Assembly: GCF_018069875.1 (NCBI RefSeq)
Contig: NZ_JAGQDF010000004.1
Location: 248,001 to 312,000 of the forward strand
Reading direction: 5' to 3'
Source: Ideonella alba
Lineage (GTDB): Bacteria > Pseudomonadota > Gammaproteobacteria > Burkholderiales > Burkholderiaceae_C
DNA length: 64,000 bases
Position numbers and translations under genes: made by a program. The notes under the pieces are model-generated. The model searched no databases. It was not told the DNA's origin and saw only the letters and a program-made list of their open reading frames with translations. This document shows positions 49,620 to 57,918 of this stretch, in pieces (the stretch's first letter is position 1; each line of letters begins with the position of its first letter).

Positions 49620-51575
49620 TTAGGACGCCCCTCGAAGTTTGAGATCTGGCAGTTGCCGGATAACTCGTAGTGCATCTTGATCTCGATCGCTGGCTAGGTC
49701 CGTCATATGGTCCAGCAGCGCGCGAAAACGTGTGGATCCCTTATCGACTCGGGAAAGCTCCGCAAAAATCATGTCATAGTCGGCGGACGTCCGTTGCATA
49801 TGATGATTTCGAGTGAATCCGGCAACCTGATTCATTCGACCAAGTAGGCCACGATACGAGGAGGATATGCCCTGGGCATCTCGCTCGTCTACGTTTCCGG
49901 CGAGCAGCAAGACTAGGTACGACTCAAGATGTAGTCTGGTGGCCTCAAATGCAACGTCAAGCTCATTTATAAGAAATGCTGACCAGAACACGTCATTCTG
50001 ATCAGCCGCCAGTAGCGACTCGTACAAGCTCAAGGCTAAATCGACATCGCCTTGTTCGTCAATGGTCAGGATCGACTCGTCCAAGACATTGATATCTCGC
50101 AGGTACAAGATCGCAGTCAGAGACTTTAGCCCAGCCGGTGTGGCGAACAAGCGAGCCCCCGTTGACATCAGTAGGCCCTTAACGACTCTGAGTAGTGTCG
50201 GGGCGAGCCTCTGGACGTTCTCTGAAAGTCTCTTGTATGCTCCGGAATCAATCTCGGCAGCGGAGATCATTAGCTCCGCGTGTATCACTCCAAGTAGCCA
50301 CTCAGCTACAAGTGCCAACTGGTGCTGATCTGCCTTGCTACGGCTTACGGTCAAGTTCTCGAAATCGATAGATGCGTGATCGATATCAAGATGTCTCTCC
50401 TCTAGGGCGACCCGGGTCTCGTAGCCGCTTTGCCGGTGCAACGAGGCGACTCTGGCGAACTCCTCAATGTCAGCCAATTCTCCGGTTGGCATGGTCACTG
50501 AAACCACGCCACCAAGACCTGCCCTAAAAACCGCGTGAACTTGCCGAGTTCGATTGGCCTCCGTTGCTTCAAGCAACAGTGCTTCATCAAGTAGCAAATC
50601 CGTTAGGCCGAGTCTGTCATACAAGGCAAACATGAAGTCGCTCTTCTCCTGCTCAGAGATTCCGCTCCAAACAAGCTCAGGCGCTTCGCGGGCAGTCGCA
50701 GGTGATTCAACCGGAGAAGGCCCAATGTACGCGTCTAGAAGACGCGACCGAATCGCGTGTAGGAATTCATAGGTCGGGCCTCTTAGGACATGGAGATTTG
50801 ATGTCGGAATGGATTGGCGAAAAAGATGGAACCCAAAATGAGTGGGCGGGGAGACGTCGTCAATTTGAAACTCGGCGGTGTGATCAATCCAATAGACGGA
50901 GAGGTTTGCCTTGGGCATTGCGCGGGCTCGCCTAAGGAATCTCCAGAGATCGCATGTGTCGAGACCACTGTAGCCGCAGACTAAAAGTGCGCCACAAGAC
51001 ATCCACAAGGAGCGAAGCGAGGATTCAATATAGGTGCCGTACCCGTGCCGAATGCCGTTCAGGGTGACGCCTAGTTGATCAACAGCCAGATCGGCACTGC
51101 CATGTAGCTTTAGCAGTGGGGGTAACCCAGTCCCGCCAATTGGAGTCTGGTTTGCTACGACGCGATAGATCGCGCTAGTGGTTGCGTTCTCAATTCCACA
51201 GTCCAGGTTTGTTGTAATAATCGGAACGAAATCTGACAACTCCGCGAGCAATCGATGCGATCTGTTCGCCTTTATGTCCGCAAGTGCGCGCAGCGGAGTC
51301 AACGCTCGATTGCCAAATACGTCAACGGCCACCTCAAGGACGGTCTCTAGCCGAGGACATGTAAGTCCATATTCGGACTGCTCCGCAAAACGCGCGCGCA
51401 ACGATGCAGTGCTTGGGAGGAGCGAATCTAGGATGTGCCACGTGAAGCCGTTGGCCAGTGGAACGTTGGACGGGGAGTCGAGTGAAACGCCCGCACCTGC
51501 AAGAACGACGAGCGGAGATATGTGATCAAAGAGTCCCGAGCGATCGAGTATGTCAGAGGCTTTCACTACGGTCAC
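49620..51575 (-). CDS. SIR2-domain protein with unknown C-terminal half, cassette-borne
   Basis: A 651-aa protein. The N-terminal ~260 residues have a SIR2-like NAD-binding fold: GAGVS at 27-31, TTNLD at 121-125 (N123), KLHGS at 156-160 (catalytic-type H158) and LLVCGYSG at 197-204. No zinc-binding cysteine pairs of true deacetylases are evident, which fits the NADase-type SIR2 domains of anti-phage proteins. The remaining ~390 residues are mostly helical and match no domain I recognise. It is probably cytoplasmic. GTG start, 17 bases from the attI-like junction, so it is the first cassette. A role in NAD depletion during phage infection is inference. Confidence 0.85.
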   Translation of the reverse strand: MTVVKASDILDRSGLFDHISPLVVLAGAGVSLDSPSNVPLANGFTWHILDSLLPSTASLRARFAEQSEYGLTCPRLETVLEVAVDVFGNRALTPLRALADIKANRSHRLLAELSDFVPIITTNLDCGIENATTSAIYRVVANQTPIGGTGLPPLLKLHGSADLAVDQLGVTLNGIRHGYGTYIESSLRSLWMSCGALLVCGYSGLDTCDLWRFLRRARAMPKANLSVYWIDHTAEFQIDDVSPPTHFGFHLFRQSIPTSNLHVLRGPTYEFLHAIRSRLLDAYIGPSPVESPATAREAPELVWSGISEQEKSDFMFALYDRLGLTDLLLDEALLLEATEANRTRQVHAVFRAGLGGVVSVTMPTGELADIEEFARVASLHRQSGYETRVALEERHLDIDHASIDFENLTVSRSKADQHQLALVAEWLLGVIHAELMISAAEIDSGAYKRLSENVQRLAPTLLRVVKGLLMSTGARLFATPAGLKSLTAILYLRDINVLDESILTIDEQGDVDLALSLYESLLAADQNDVFWSAFLINELDVAFEATRLHLESYLVLLLAGNVDERDAQGISSSYRGLLGRMNQVAGFTRNHHMQRTSADYDMIFAELSRVDKGSTRFRALLDHMTDLASDRDQDALRVIRQLPDLKLRGAS

Positions 51576-51591
51576 CGGATGAAGTTGTGCG

Positions 51592-51655
51592 GCCTAACGC
51601 GTTCTCATAGGGCGCAACATCCTGCGATCGCTGATCGGTTCCGATTTATCAGGCA
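51592..51655 (-). other. attI-like recombination junction (remnant)
   Basis: Read on the minus strand, this stretch ends ATGTTGCGCCCTATGAGAAC then GCGTTAGGC. The GTTAGGC core lies exactly where the first cassette begins. Unlike the three attC sites it has no long palindromic partner, and GCGCCCTATGAGAACGCGTTAGGC resembles the end of class 1 attI (CGCCCTAAAACAAAGTTAGGC). It is therefore best read as attI, not attC. Confidence 0.6.
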
Positions 51656-51703
51656 GCAGTCAATCATCGAACGACCGTTGTCGCGCATAACTTTTCCCTT
51701 GCT

Positions 51704-51723
51704 AACTGTATTTTTATACAGTT
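51704..51723. promoter_or_regulatory. LexA (SOS) box beside the attI remnant
   Basis: AACTGTATTTTTATACAGTT contains CTGT-N8-ACAG, the LexA consensus form. In mobile integrons a LexA box of this kind overlaps the integrase promoter and lies between intI and attI. Here it is about 105 bp from the attI-like core, but no integrase follows on the plus strand. It is probably the orphaned intI promoter. Confidence 0.65.
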
Positions 51724-51739
51724 TAAATCTTACGAGAAA

Positions 51740-51986
51740 ATCGGACGCCCGTTACGACTGATTGTGGCGGTGCTTAGAGGCTCCTGCCAAGGGGTGGCGA
51801 TCCATGAATGACGCCTTCGTACCGGGGAGCCTGCCAAAAGACTGCGCGATCGTCCCCAATCGCATGGCTCTCTGTTGCCTTCTAAGCTCGACCGCCGCGC
51901 CAGACGGCTCCGCCCACGCGATAGCGCCATCGCCCCCAATGGCACCTGCAAATTTGGGGGCATGGTGGATCACCCCGCTGGACCCA
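51740..51986. other. Unassigned stretch right of the integron remnant
   Basis: About 250 bases between the LexA box and the duplicated upstream repeat. Short open frames exist on both strands (51762-52019 plus, 51730-51973 minus), but none has convincing codon use, a start signal or a recognisable family. No integrase fragment could be recognised here. Confidence 0.4.
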
Positions 51987-52027
51987 TGTCCGGATCCGCG
52001 CTCTCATCGCGTTCTCTGAGGTATCCA
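51987..52027 (+). repeat. Upstream repeat, copy 1
   Basis: A 41-base segment beginning TGTCCGGATC and ending GCGTTCTCTGAGGTATCCA. It lies just before the first small secreted-protein gene and recurs at 52606-52646 before the second, with only a few differences clustered in the middle. Confidence 0.75.
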
Positions 52028-52049
52028 CCCACTTCTTGAGGAGTCCGCC

Positions 52050-52532
52050 ATGTCCCGCCGCACCCTGATCGCTGCCGCCCTGCTCGCCCTGGCCGCGCTG
52101 CCCACCGCCCAGGCCGCTATCCGCTGCACCGACTTCCTCGGCTTCCCGGACAACGCGCCGCTGCCGGAAAAGTTCAAGCTGGCCAAGTTCAAGTTCCAGG
52201 ACCGCAGCGGCGGCTGGGCGCCGTTCGTGAACGTGTTCAGCGACATCATCGGCCAGCCGGTGCACGGCATGCAGTTTGACCCGCGCGGTCTGCGCATCAC
52301 GCTGCCCGGTCCGTCGCTGACCGTGGAACTGCGCATCGGCGCGTTTGCCGGCGCGGGTGTGCCGATCGAGGCGCTGGACGCCGCGGGCGGCGTGCAAGAC
52401 GTGTTGATCCTGCCCAGCGACAACATCATGCACACGGCGACGCTGACCGCCGTGTCCGCGCCGATCACGATGGTGCAGGTCAAGGGCGGCGCCAACGAGG
52501 GCGTGGTCAACGGCGTCTGCGCCATGCGCTGA
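52050..52532 (+). CDS. Small secreted protein (paralogue 1 of a tandem pair)
   Basis: A 160-aa protein with a clear signal peptide (MSRRTLIAAALLALAALPTAQA, then AIRC). The mature part shares a block with the gene at 52671: LPEKFKLAKFKFQDRSGG here against MPDKFRIKGFRFKDRSGG there, followed by VHGMQFDPRGLRITLP against LHGFSFDPRSLVITMP. Two cysteines near the N-terminus and one near the C-terminus could form disulfides. GAGGAG precedes the ATG. No known family. It is probably periplasmic or extracellular. Confidence 0.85.
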   Translation: MSRRTLIAAALLALAALPTAQAAIRCTDFLGFPDNAPLPEKFKLAKFKFQDRSGGWAPFVNVFSDIIGQPVHGMQFDPRGLRITLPGPSLTVELRIGAFAGAGVPIEALDAAGGVQDVLILPSDNIMHTATLTAVSAPITMVQVKGGANEGVVNGVCAMR

Positions 52533-52551
52533 GCCCGGCTGCCCCCCCGCC

Positions 52552-52581
52552 AAGGCGCCCTGCGGGGCGCCCTTGTCTTTT
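52552..52581 (+). terminator. Intrinsic terminator after secreted protein 1
   Basis: AAGGCGCCC TGC GGGGCGCCCTT forms a GC-rich stem and is followed by GTCTTTT. It lies 20 bases behind the stop codon. Confidence 0.8.
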
Positions 52582-52605
52582 CCGGCTGTGGCGCTGGCCG
52601 CCACG

Positions 52606-52646
52606 TGTCCGGATCGGCGCGCGGATCGCGTTCTCTGAGGTATCCA
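52606..52646 (+). repeat. Upstream repeat, copy 2
   Basis: The second copy of the 41-base segment at 51987-52027, ending 25 bases before the start of secreted protein 2. Conservation of the last 20 bases suggests a shared promoter or 5' leader carried along with the gene duplication. Confidence 0.75.
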
Positions 52647-52670
52647 ACACCCACGCATGAGGAGATGCCG

Positions 52671-53165
52671 ATGATCCGCCCCGCCCTGCTCGCCGCCACG
52701 CTGCTGGCCCTGTCCACGCTGGCGCCTGCCCAGGCCGCCACCCGCTGCGCCAACGTGGACGCCGTCGACGCTGGCACCGTGATGCCCGACAAGTTCAGGA
52801 TCAAGGGCTTTCGCTTCAAGGACCGCAGCGGCGGCGTCGCCCCGACGGTGCGCGACCTCACGGCCGCCAACGGCCAGGTGCTGCACGGCTTCAGCTTCGA
52901 CCCGCGCAGCCTGGTGATCACGATGCCCGAGTCACACGTGGCCGGCATGCGGGTGCGGATGCGCCTGCTGCTGTCGCCCACCGAGGTGGTGCGGGTGCGG
53001 GCCCTGAATGACGCTGGCCAGACACTCACCAGCGAGTTGGTCCACAACGAGGTCGTCTACGACGTGATTCTGGTGCCGCCAGCCACCGAACGCATCGCCA
53101 GCGTGGTGCTGGACGGAGGCGAGGGCCAGGGCGTGCTGGGCTCGACCTGCTCGGTCGCACCCTGA
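52671..53165 (+). CDS. Small secreted protein (paralogue 2 of a tandem pair)
   Basis: A 164-aa protein with signal peptide MIRPALLAATLLALSTLAPAQA followed by ATRC. It is homologous to the preceding gene over most of its length but clearly diverged. AGGAG lies six bases before the ATG at 52671; an ATG two codons earlier is possible. Function unknown. Confidence 0.85.
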   Translation: MIRPALLAATLLALSTLAPAQAATRCANVDAVDAGTVMPDKFRIKGFRFKDRSGGVAPTVRDLTAANGQVLHGFSFDPRSLVITMPESHVAGMRVRMRLLLSPTEVVRVRALNDAGQTLTSELVHNEVVYDVILVPPATERIASVVLDGGEGQGVLGSTCSVAP

Positions 53166-53187
53166 GGTCCAGACCTGCCGCCCAAAC

Positions 53188-53215
53188 ACAACGGCGCCCC
53201 GCGGGGCGCCGTTGT
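53188..53215. terminator. Bidirectional terminator between secreted protein 2 and glcB
   Basis: A perfect 28-base palindrome, arms ACAACGGCGCCCCG and its complement, between two convergent genes. Short T-rich tails flank it on both strands (GTCGTGT and TTTGGGC). Confidence 0.8.
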
Positions 53216-53236
53216 CGTGTCAGGTGCGGGCCGTGA

Positions 53237-55429
53237 TCAGGCGCCGGCCTTCACCTTCAGGCGCCAGGCATGCAGCAGCGGCTCGGTGTAGCCGCTGGGC
53301 TGGGCCACGCCCTTGAAGACCAGGTCGCAGGCGGCCTGGTAGGCGGCGCCCTTGGCGTTCTTGGCCATCGGCGTGTAGGCGGTGTCGCCGGCGTTCTGCT
53401 TGTCCACCACCTTGGCCATGCGCTTGAGCGTGGCCTTGACCTGGTCCTTGGTGACCACGCCGTGCAGCAGCCAGTTGGCCATGTGCTGGCTGGAGATGCG
53501 CAGCGTGGCGCGGTCTTCCATCAGGCCCACGTTGTGGATGTCGGGCACCTTGGAGCAGCCCACACCCTGGTCGACCCAGCGCACCACGTAGCCCAGGATG
53601 CCCTGGGCGTTGTTGTCCAGCTCCTGCTGCTTCTCCTCGTCGGACCACTTGGCCTTCTTCACCACGGGGATGGTCAGCAGGCCGGTGAGGATCTCCTCGC
53701 GCACCGCATCGACATCGGTCTTTTCCAGTTCCTTCTGCACCTTGAACACGTCCACCTGGTGGTAGTGCAGCGCATGCAGCGTGGCGGCGGTGGGGCTGGG
53801 CACCCAGGCGGTGTTGGCACCGGCGCGCGGGTGTCCGATCTTCTGCTGCAGCATCGCGGCCATCAGGTCGGGCATGGCCCACATGCCCTTGCCGATCTGG
53901 GCCTTGCCGCGCAGGCCGCACTCCAGGCCCACCAGCACGTTGGAACGCTCATAGGCCTGGATCCAGGCGCTGGTCTTCATGTCGCCCTTGCGCATCATCG
54001 GGCCGGCGCGCATGGCGGTGTGCATCTCGTCGCCGGTGCGGTCCAGGAAGCCGGTGTTGATGAAGGCCACGCGGTCGGCCGCCGCGGCAATGCAGGCCTT
54101 GAGGTTGACGCTGGTGCGGCGCTCCTCGTCCATGATGCCCAGCTTGACGGTGGCCTTGGGCAGGCCCAGCAGCTGCTCCACGCGGGTGAACAGCTCGCAG
54201 GCAAAGGCCACTTCCGCCGGGCCGTGCATCTTGGGCTTGACGATGTAGACCGAGCCCTTGCGGCTGTTCTTGATGCCGGCGGTGGCGTTGCCCTTCAGGT
54301 CATGCAGCGCGATGGTCGTGGTGATGACCGCGTCCATGATGCCCTCGGGGATCTCCTTGGCGCCTTCGCCCCACAGGATGGCCGGGTTGGTCATCAGGTG
54401 ACCGACATTGCGCACGAACAGCAGGCTGCGGCCGTGCAGGGCCACGTCCTCGCCGCGCGGGCCGGTGTACAGGCGATCGGGGTTCAGGCCGCGGGTGAAG
54501 GTCTTGCCACCCTTGCTGACCTCTTCGGTCAGCGTGCCCTTGAGGATGCCCAGCCAGTTGCCGTAGGCCAGCACCTTGTCCTGGGCGTCGACCACGGCGA
54601 CCGAGTCTTCCAGGTCCAGGATGGTCGACAGCGCCGACTCGAGCACCAGGTCGCAGACCCCGGCCGCGTCGCTGGCGCCGATGGTGGTGCTGCGGTCGAT
54701 GCGCAGGTCCATGTGCAGGCCGTGGTGGCTCAGCAGCACGGCGCTGGGCTCGCCCATCTCGCCCTGGAAGCCGACGAACTGGGCCGGGTTCTTCAGGCCG
54801 ACGGTGCTGCCGTTCTTCAGCGTCACGGCCAGCTGGTTGTCGACCACGCGGTAGGCGGTGGAATCGAGGTGCGAGCCCTTCTTCAGCGGCACGCAGCGGT
54901 CCAGCACGTGGCGGGCGTATTCGATGACCTTGGCGCCGCGCACCGGGTTGTAGCCGGGGCCCTTGGTGGCGCCGTCGGTCTCGGGCAATGCATCAGTGCC
55001 GTACAGCGCGTCGTACAGGCTGCCCCAGCGGGCATTGGCGGCGTTCAGCGCATAGCGGGCGTTGGTGATGGGCACCACCAGCTGCGGGCCGGCCTGCAGG
55101 GCCAGTTCGGCGTCGACGTTCTTGGTGGTGGCCTTCACCTTGCCCGGCACCGGCACCAGGTAGCCGATCTTCTCCAGGAAGGCGCGGTACTTGCCCATGT
55201 TCTTGATCGGGCCGGGGTGCTTGGTGTGCCAGGCGTCCAGCTCGGCCTGCAGGCGGTCGCGCTCGGCCAGCAGCGCAGCGTTCTTGGGCGCCAGGTCGGC
55301 GACGATCTGGTCGAAGCCCTTCCAGAAGGCGGCGGCGTCGACGCCGGTGCCGGGGAGCACCTGCTCCTCGATGAAGCGGTGCAGCTCGGTGGCCACTTGC
55401 AGGCCGTGGACGGTGGTGCGTGCGGTCAT
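53237..55429 (-). CDS. glcB: Malate synthase G
   Basis: A 730-aa enzyme that condenses glyoxylate with acetyl-CoA to malate. Length fits the monomeric G isoform. Conserved parts: [86 protein letters not shown] and [35 protein letters not shown]. The ATG at 55427-55429 has GAGG upstream. The open frame beyond it belongs to the dehalogenase region. It is followed by a strong terminator. Confidence 0.97.
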   Translation of the reverse strand: MTARTTVHGLQVATELHRFIEEQVLPGTGVDAAAFWKGFDQIVADLAPKNAALLAERDRLQAELDAWHTKHPGPIKNMGKYRAFLEKIGYLVPVPGKVKATTKNVDAELALQAGPQLVVPITNARYALNAANARWGSLYDALYGTDALPETDGATKGPGYNPVRGAKVIEYARHVLDRCVPLKKGSHLDSTAYRVVDNQLAVTLKNGSTVGLKNPAQFVGFQGEMGEPSAVLLSHHGLHMDLRIDRSTTIGASDAAGVCDLVLESALSTILDLEDSVAVVDAQDKVLAYGNWLGILKGTLTEEVSKGGKTFTRGLNPDRLYTGPRGEDVALHGRSLLFVRNVGHLMTNPAILWGEGAKEIPEGIMDAVITTTIALHDLKGNATAGIKNSRKGSVYIVKPKMHGPAEVAFACELFTRVEQLLGLPKATVKLGIMDEERRTSVNLKACIAAAADRVAFINTGFLDRTGDEMHTAMRAGPMMRKGDMKTSAWIQAYERSNVLVGLECGLRGKAQIGKGMWAMPDLMAAMLQQKIGHPRAGANTAWVPSPTAATLHALHYHQVDVFKVQKELEKTDVDAVREEILTGLLTIPVVKKAKWSDEEKQQELDNNAQGILGYVVRWVDQGVGCSKVPDIHNVGLMEDRATLRISSQHMANWLLHGVVTKDQVKATLKRMAKVVDKQNAGDTAYTPMAKNAKGAAYQAACDLVFKGVAQPSGYTEPLLHAWRLKVKAGA

Positions 55430-55467
55430 GTCAAACCTCAGGGAAGGAACACAAGGAAGAGAAGGAA

Positions 55468-56157
55468 TCAATCGGGAAAGAAGGCCAGCACGTCGCGCAG
55501 GCTGGTGCCGGTGCGGTGCGGGGTGGTGCCCAGGCGCTCCAGCGGCGCGCCGCTGCGGTTGACCCACAGCGTGTTGAAGCCGAACCAGGTGGCGCCGACC
55601 GCGTCCCAGCCGTTGCTGGAGACGAACAGCACCTCGCGCGCGGGCAGGCCCAGCGCGTCCACGCCCACCTGGTAGGCGGCGGGGTCGGTCTTGTAGCGGC
55701 GCGTGGGGTGCACGCTCAGCACGTGGTCCAGCAGGCCGCCCAGGCCGGCGCCCTTGACCGTGACGGCCAGCATCTCGGGGTCGCCATTGCTGAGGATGGC
55801 GGTGGGGATCCCGCGGTCCTTCAGGGCCTGCAGCACGCCGTGGTTCTCGGGGAAGACCGACAGGTGGCGGTAGGCGTTGAGCAGGCGCAGCTCGGCCTCG
55901 GGCGAGAGCGCCAGGCCCAGCTTCTCGGCCGAGAACAGCAGCGCCTCGCGGGTGATCTCCCAGAACGGGCGGTAGTGCTGCGGGCCGCTCATCGATACCA
56001 GGCGGGTGTATTCGATCTGCTTGTCGCGCCACAGCTGGGCCAGCGCGTCGCCGCGGCCGGGAAACAGCTGGCCGGCCTCCAGGCCCACGCTGTAGACATC
56101 GAACAGCGTGCCGTAGGCGTCGAACAGCACGGCGCGGGGCGGGGGCCTCTTTTCCAT
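55468..56157 (-). CDS. HAD-family haloacid dehalogenase (type II)
   Basis: A 229-aa hydrolase with the L-2-haloacid dehalogenase pattern. The nucleophile motif is [11 protein letters not shown] (aspartate near residue 13), motif II is ILSNGDPEM, then YKTDPAAYQ and [15 protein letters not shown]. This set fits type II haloacid dehalogenase, although many members act on other substrates. It lies 38 bases upstream of glcB in the same direction, so the two may be cotranscribed. Dehalogenated 2-carbon acids would yield glycolate/glyoxylate, the glcB substrate, which makes the pairing sensible. A LysR gene is divergent. Confidence 0.9.
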   Translation of the reverse strand: MEKRPPPRAVLFDAYGTLFDVYSVGLEAGQLFPGRGDALAQLWRDKQIEYTRLVSMSGPQHYRPFWEITREALLFSAEKLGLALSPEAELRLLNAYRHLSVFPENHGVLQALKDRGIPTAILSNGDPEMLAVTVKGAGLGGLLDHVLSVHPTRRYKTDPAAYQVGVDALGLPAREVLFVSSNGWDAVGATWFGFNTLWVNRSGAPLERLGTTPHRTGTSLRDVLAFFPD

Positions 56158-56244
56158 GCTCGCAATTTATTCGATACTTGGCCAGCGATTAATACCCTGG
56201 AACGTCATGGATTCATGACTTGAACGCAAAAGTCAGCCCCGCCC

Positions 56245-57150
56245 ATGCCCCGCCTCAAGCAGATCGAAACCTTCGTCGCCGTGGCCACCAAGGGCAGCCT
56301 GACCGCCGCCGCGCTGGCCGAGGGCGTGGCCCCGGCGGTGATCGGCCGGCGCATGGACGCGCTGGAAGAGCGGCTGGGCGTGAAGCTGCTGCTGCGCACC
56401 ACGCGGCGTGTCACGCTCACCCACGAGGGCAGCGCCTTTCTGGAAGACTGCCAGCGCCTGGTGGCCGACTTCAACAACGCCGAGGCCAGCGTGTCGGCGG
56501 GTGGCGTGAAAGCCAGTGGTCACTTACGGGTGACAGCGCCGGCCGGTTTCGGGCGCCGCCACGTGGCGCCGCTGGTGCCTTCCTTCCTGGCCCAGCACCC
56601 GGAGGTGAGCCTGTCGCTGAACCTGTCGGACCGGGTGGTGGACATCGTCAACGAGGGCTTCGACTGCGCGGTGCGGGTGGGCGACCTGCCCGATTCCAGC
56701 CTGGTGGGCGTGCGCCTGGCCGACAACCGCCGGCTGTGCGTGGCCACGCCCGAGTACCTGCGCCGCGCCGGCACGCCGCAGCACCCGTCCGAGCTGGGCC
56801 GACACCAGTGCCTGACGCTCAGCTCCGACGCCAGCCAGACGCGCGGCTGGGCCTTCCTGGTCGACGGCGCGGTCACCCACCTGCGCCCCGGCGGGCGGCT
56901 GGACTGCAGCGACGGCCAAGTGCTGCACGCCTGGTGCCTGCAGGGCCTGGGCATCGCCTGGCGCAGCACCTGGGAGGTCCAGGCGGACATCGCCGCCGGT
57001 CGCCTGATCAGCGTGCTGGACGATTACGCGGCGCCGCCCAACGGCATCTACGCGGTGTTCGCCAGCGCCCGCCACCTGCCGCTGCGGGTGCGGCTGTGGA
57101 TCGACTTCATCAAGCACAGCTACGGCGACCCGGGCTACTGGAGCCGCTGA
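56245..57150 (+). CDS. LysR family transcriptional regulator
   Basis: A 301-aa LysR regulator. The N-terminal winged HTH reads LKQIETFVAVATKGSLTAAALAEG and continues to LLLRTTRRVTLTHEG. The effector domain contains GHLRVTAPAGFGRRHVAPLVPSFLAQHP and FDCAVRVGDLPDSSLV, typical of the large DsdC/CrgA-like subgroup. It is divergent from the dehalogenase-glcB pair across an 87-base gap that should hold its binding site. Target inferred from position only. Confidence 0.93.
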   Translation: MPRLKQIETFVAVATKGSLTAAALAEGVAPAVIGRRMDALEERLGVKLLLRTTRRVTLTHEGSAFLEDCQRLVADFNNAEASVSAGGVKASGHLRVTAPAGFGRRHVAPLVPSFLAQHPEVSLSLNLSDRVVDIVNEGFDCAVRVGDLPDSSLVGVRLADNRRLCVATPEYLRRAGTPQHPSELGRHQCLTLSSDASQTRGWAFLVDGAVTHLRPGGRLDCSDGQVLHAWCLQGLGIAWRSTWEVQADIAAGRLISVLDDYAAPPNGIYAVFASARHLPLRVRLWIDFIKHSYGDPGYWSR

Positions 57151-57233
57151 GCCGGCGGCCTGTCCCGTGTTCACGGGAATGGACAGCGGGGCCGGTCCGG
57201 CGTTCAATGCGCGGTCGCTTGCTCGGAAATCGC

Positions 57234-57791
57234 ATGACCGAATCCACACCGAACGCAGCGCCGAACAACGGGCCTGAGGGGGCCCGCGGCGTCGACGAGC
57301 TGTTCGAGACCGCCTACCAGGACCTGCGCCGCATGGCGCGGGCGCGGCTGCACGGCGCCGGGCCGTCGCGGATGCTCGACACCACCGCGCTGGTGCACGA
57401 GTCCTACCTGCGCCTGGCCGGCAAGGACGCCGGCTTCCCGGACCGCGCCCGCTTCATGGCCTATGCGGGGCGGGTGATGCGCTCGGTGATCATCGACCTG
57501 GTGCGCGAGCGCCAGGCCGAGCGCCGCGGCGGCGACCTGGCGCAGGTCACGCTGTCCACCCAGCTGGGCGAGAACCTGCCCGCGGCCAGTGGCGAGGAGC
57601 AGATCCTGCGCGTCAACGAGGCGCTGGATGAACTGGCCAAGCTCGATCCGCGCATGGCCCGGGTGGTCGAGATGCGCTACTTCGGCGGCCTGACCGAGCC
57701 CGAGATCGCCGCGGCGCTGGATGTCAACGAGCGCACCGTGCGCCGCGACTGGCAGCAGGCCCGGCTGTTCCTGGCTGACGCGCTGCGCTGA
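57234..57791 (+). CDS. ECF-type RNA polymerase sigma factor
   Basis: A 185-aa sigma factor of the ECF class that usually pairs with Ser/Thr kinases. Region 2 is seen in YQDLRRMARARLHG and MAYAGRVMRSVIIDLVRERQAERRGG; region 4 in RVVEMRYFGGLTEPEIAAALDVNERTVRRDWQQARLFL. The ATG at 57234 has GGA eight bases upstream; an earlier ATG at 57207 would add nine residues. No anti-sigma factor or kinase follows directly, although a kinase fused to a cyclic-nucleotide domain lies 1.8 kb away on the other strand. Confidence 0.9.
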   Translation: MTESTPNAAPNNGPEGARGVDELFETAYQDLRRMARARLHGAGPSRMLDTTALVHESYLRLAGKDAGFPDRARFMAYAGRVMRSVIIDLVRERQAERRGGDLAQVTLSTQLGENLPAASGEEQILRVNEALDELAKLDPRMARVVEMRYFGGLTEPEIAAALDVNERTVRRDWQQARLFLADALR

Positions 57792-57918
57792 AAGAGGGTG
57801 ACCCCCTGAAGCTGGGGGGGTGTGAAGTGTCCGGAACGGCGGCCATCAGGCCGTCTTCTGAAGTGTCGGGAGTCGATTGTTTGCGACACCGCACCTACCC
57901 CACTTCAGGAGCTTCACC

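Larger units (their letters stand above)
46236..51723 (-). mobile_element. Fossil integron cassette array without integrase
   Basis: Four minus-strand genes are separated by three attC sites in the same orientation (47707-47835, 48508-48633, 49280-49585). The array is bounded on the right by an attI-like GTTAGGC junction (51592-51598) and a LexA box (51704-51723). The DNA is visibly less GC-rich than the flanks. No intI gene is found, and all three attC sites show damage. The left boundary is an IS481-type fragment. Arrays of attC without integrase are known as CALINs; the attI/LexA remnant suggests this one lost its integrase. Confidence 0.85.

Noticed and set aside
51730..52019. Possible integrase or transposase fragment right of the LexA box
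   Set aside because: Short frames on both strands were read; none contains tyrosine-recombinase boxes or a DDE motif.
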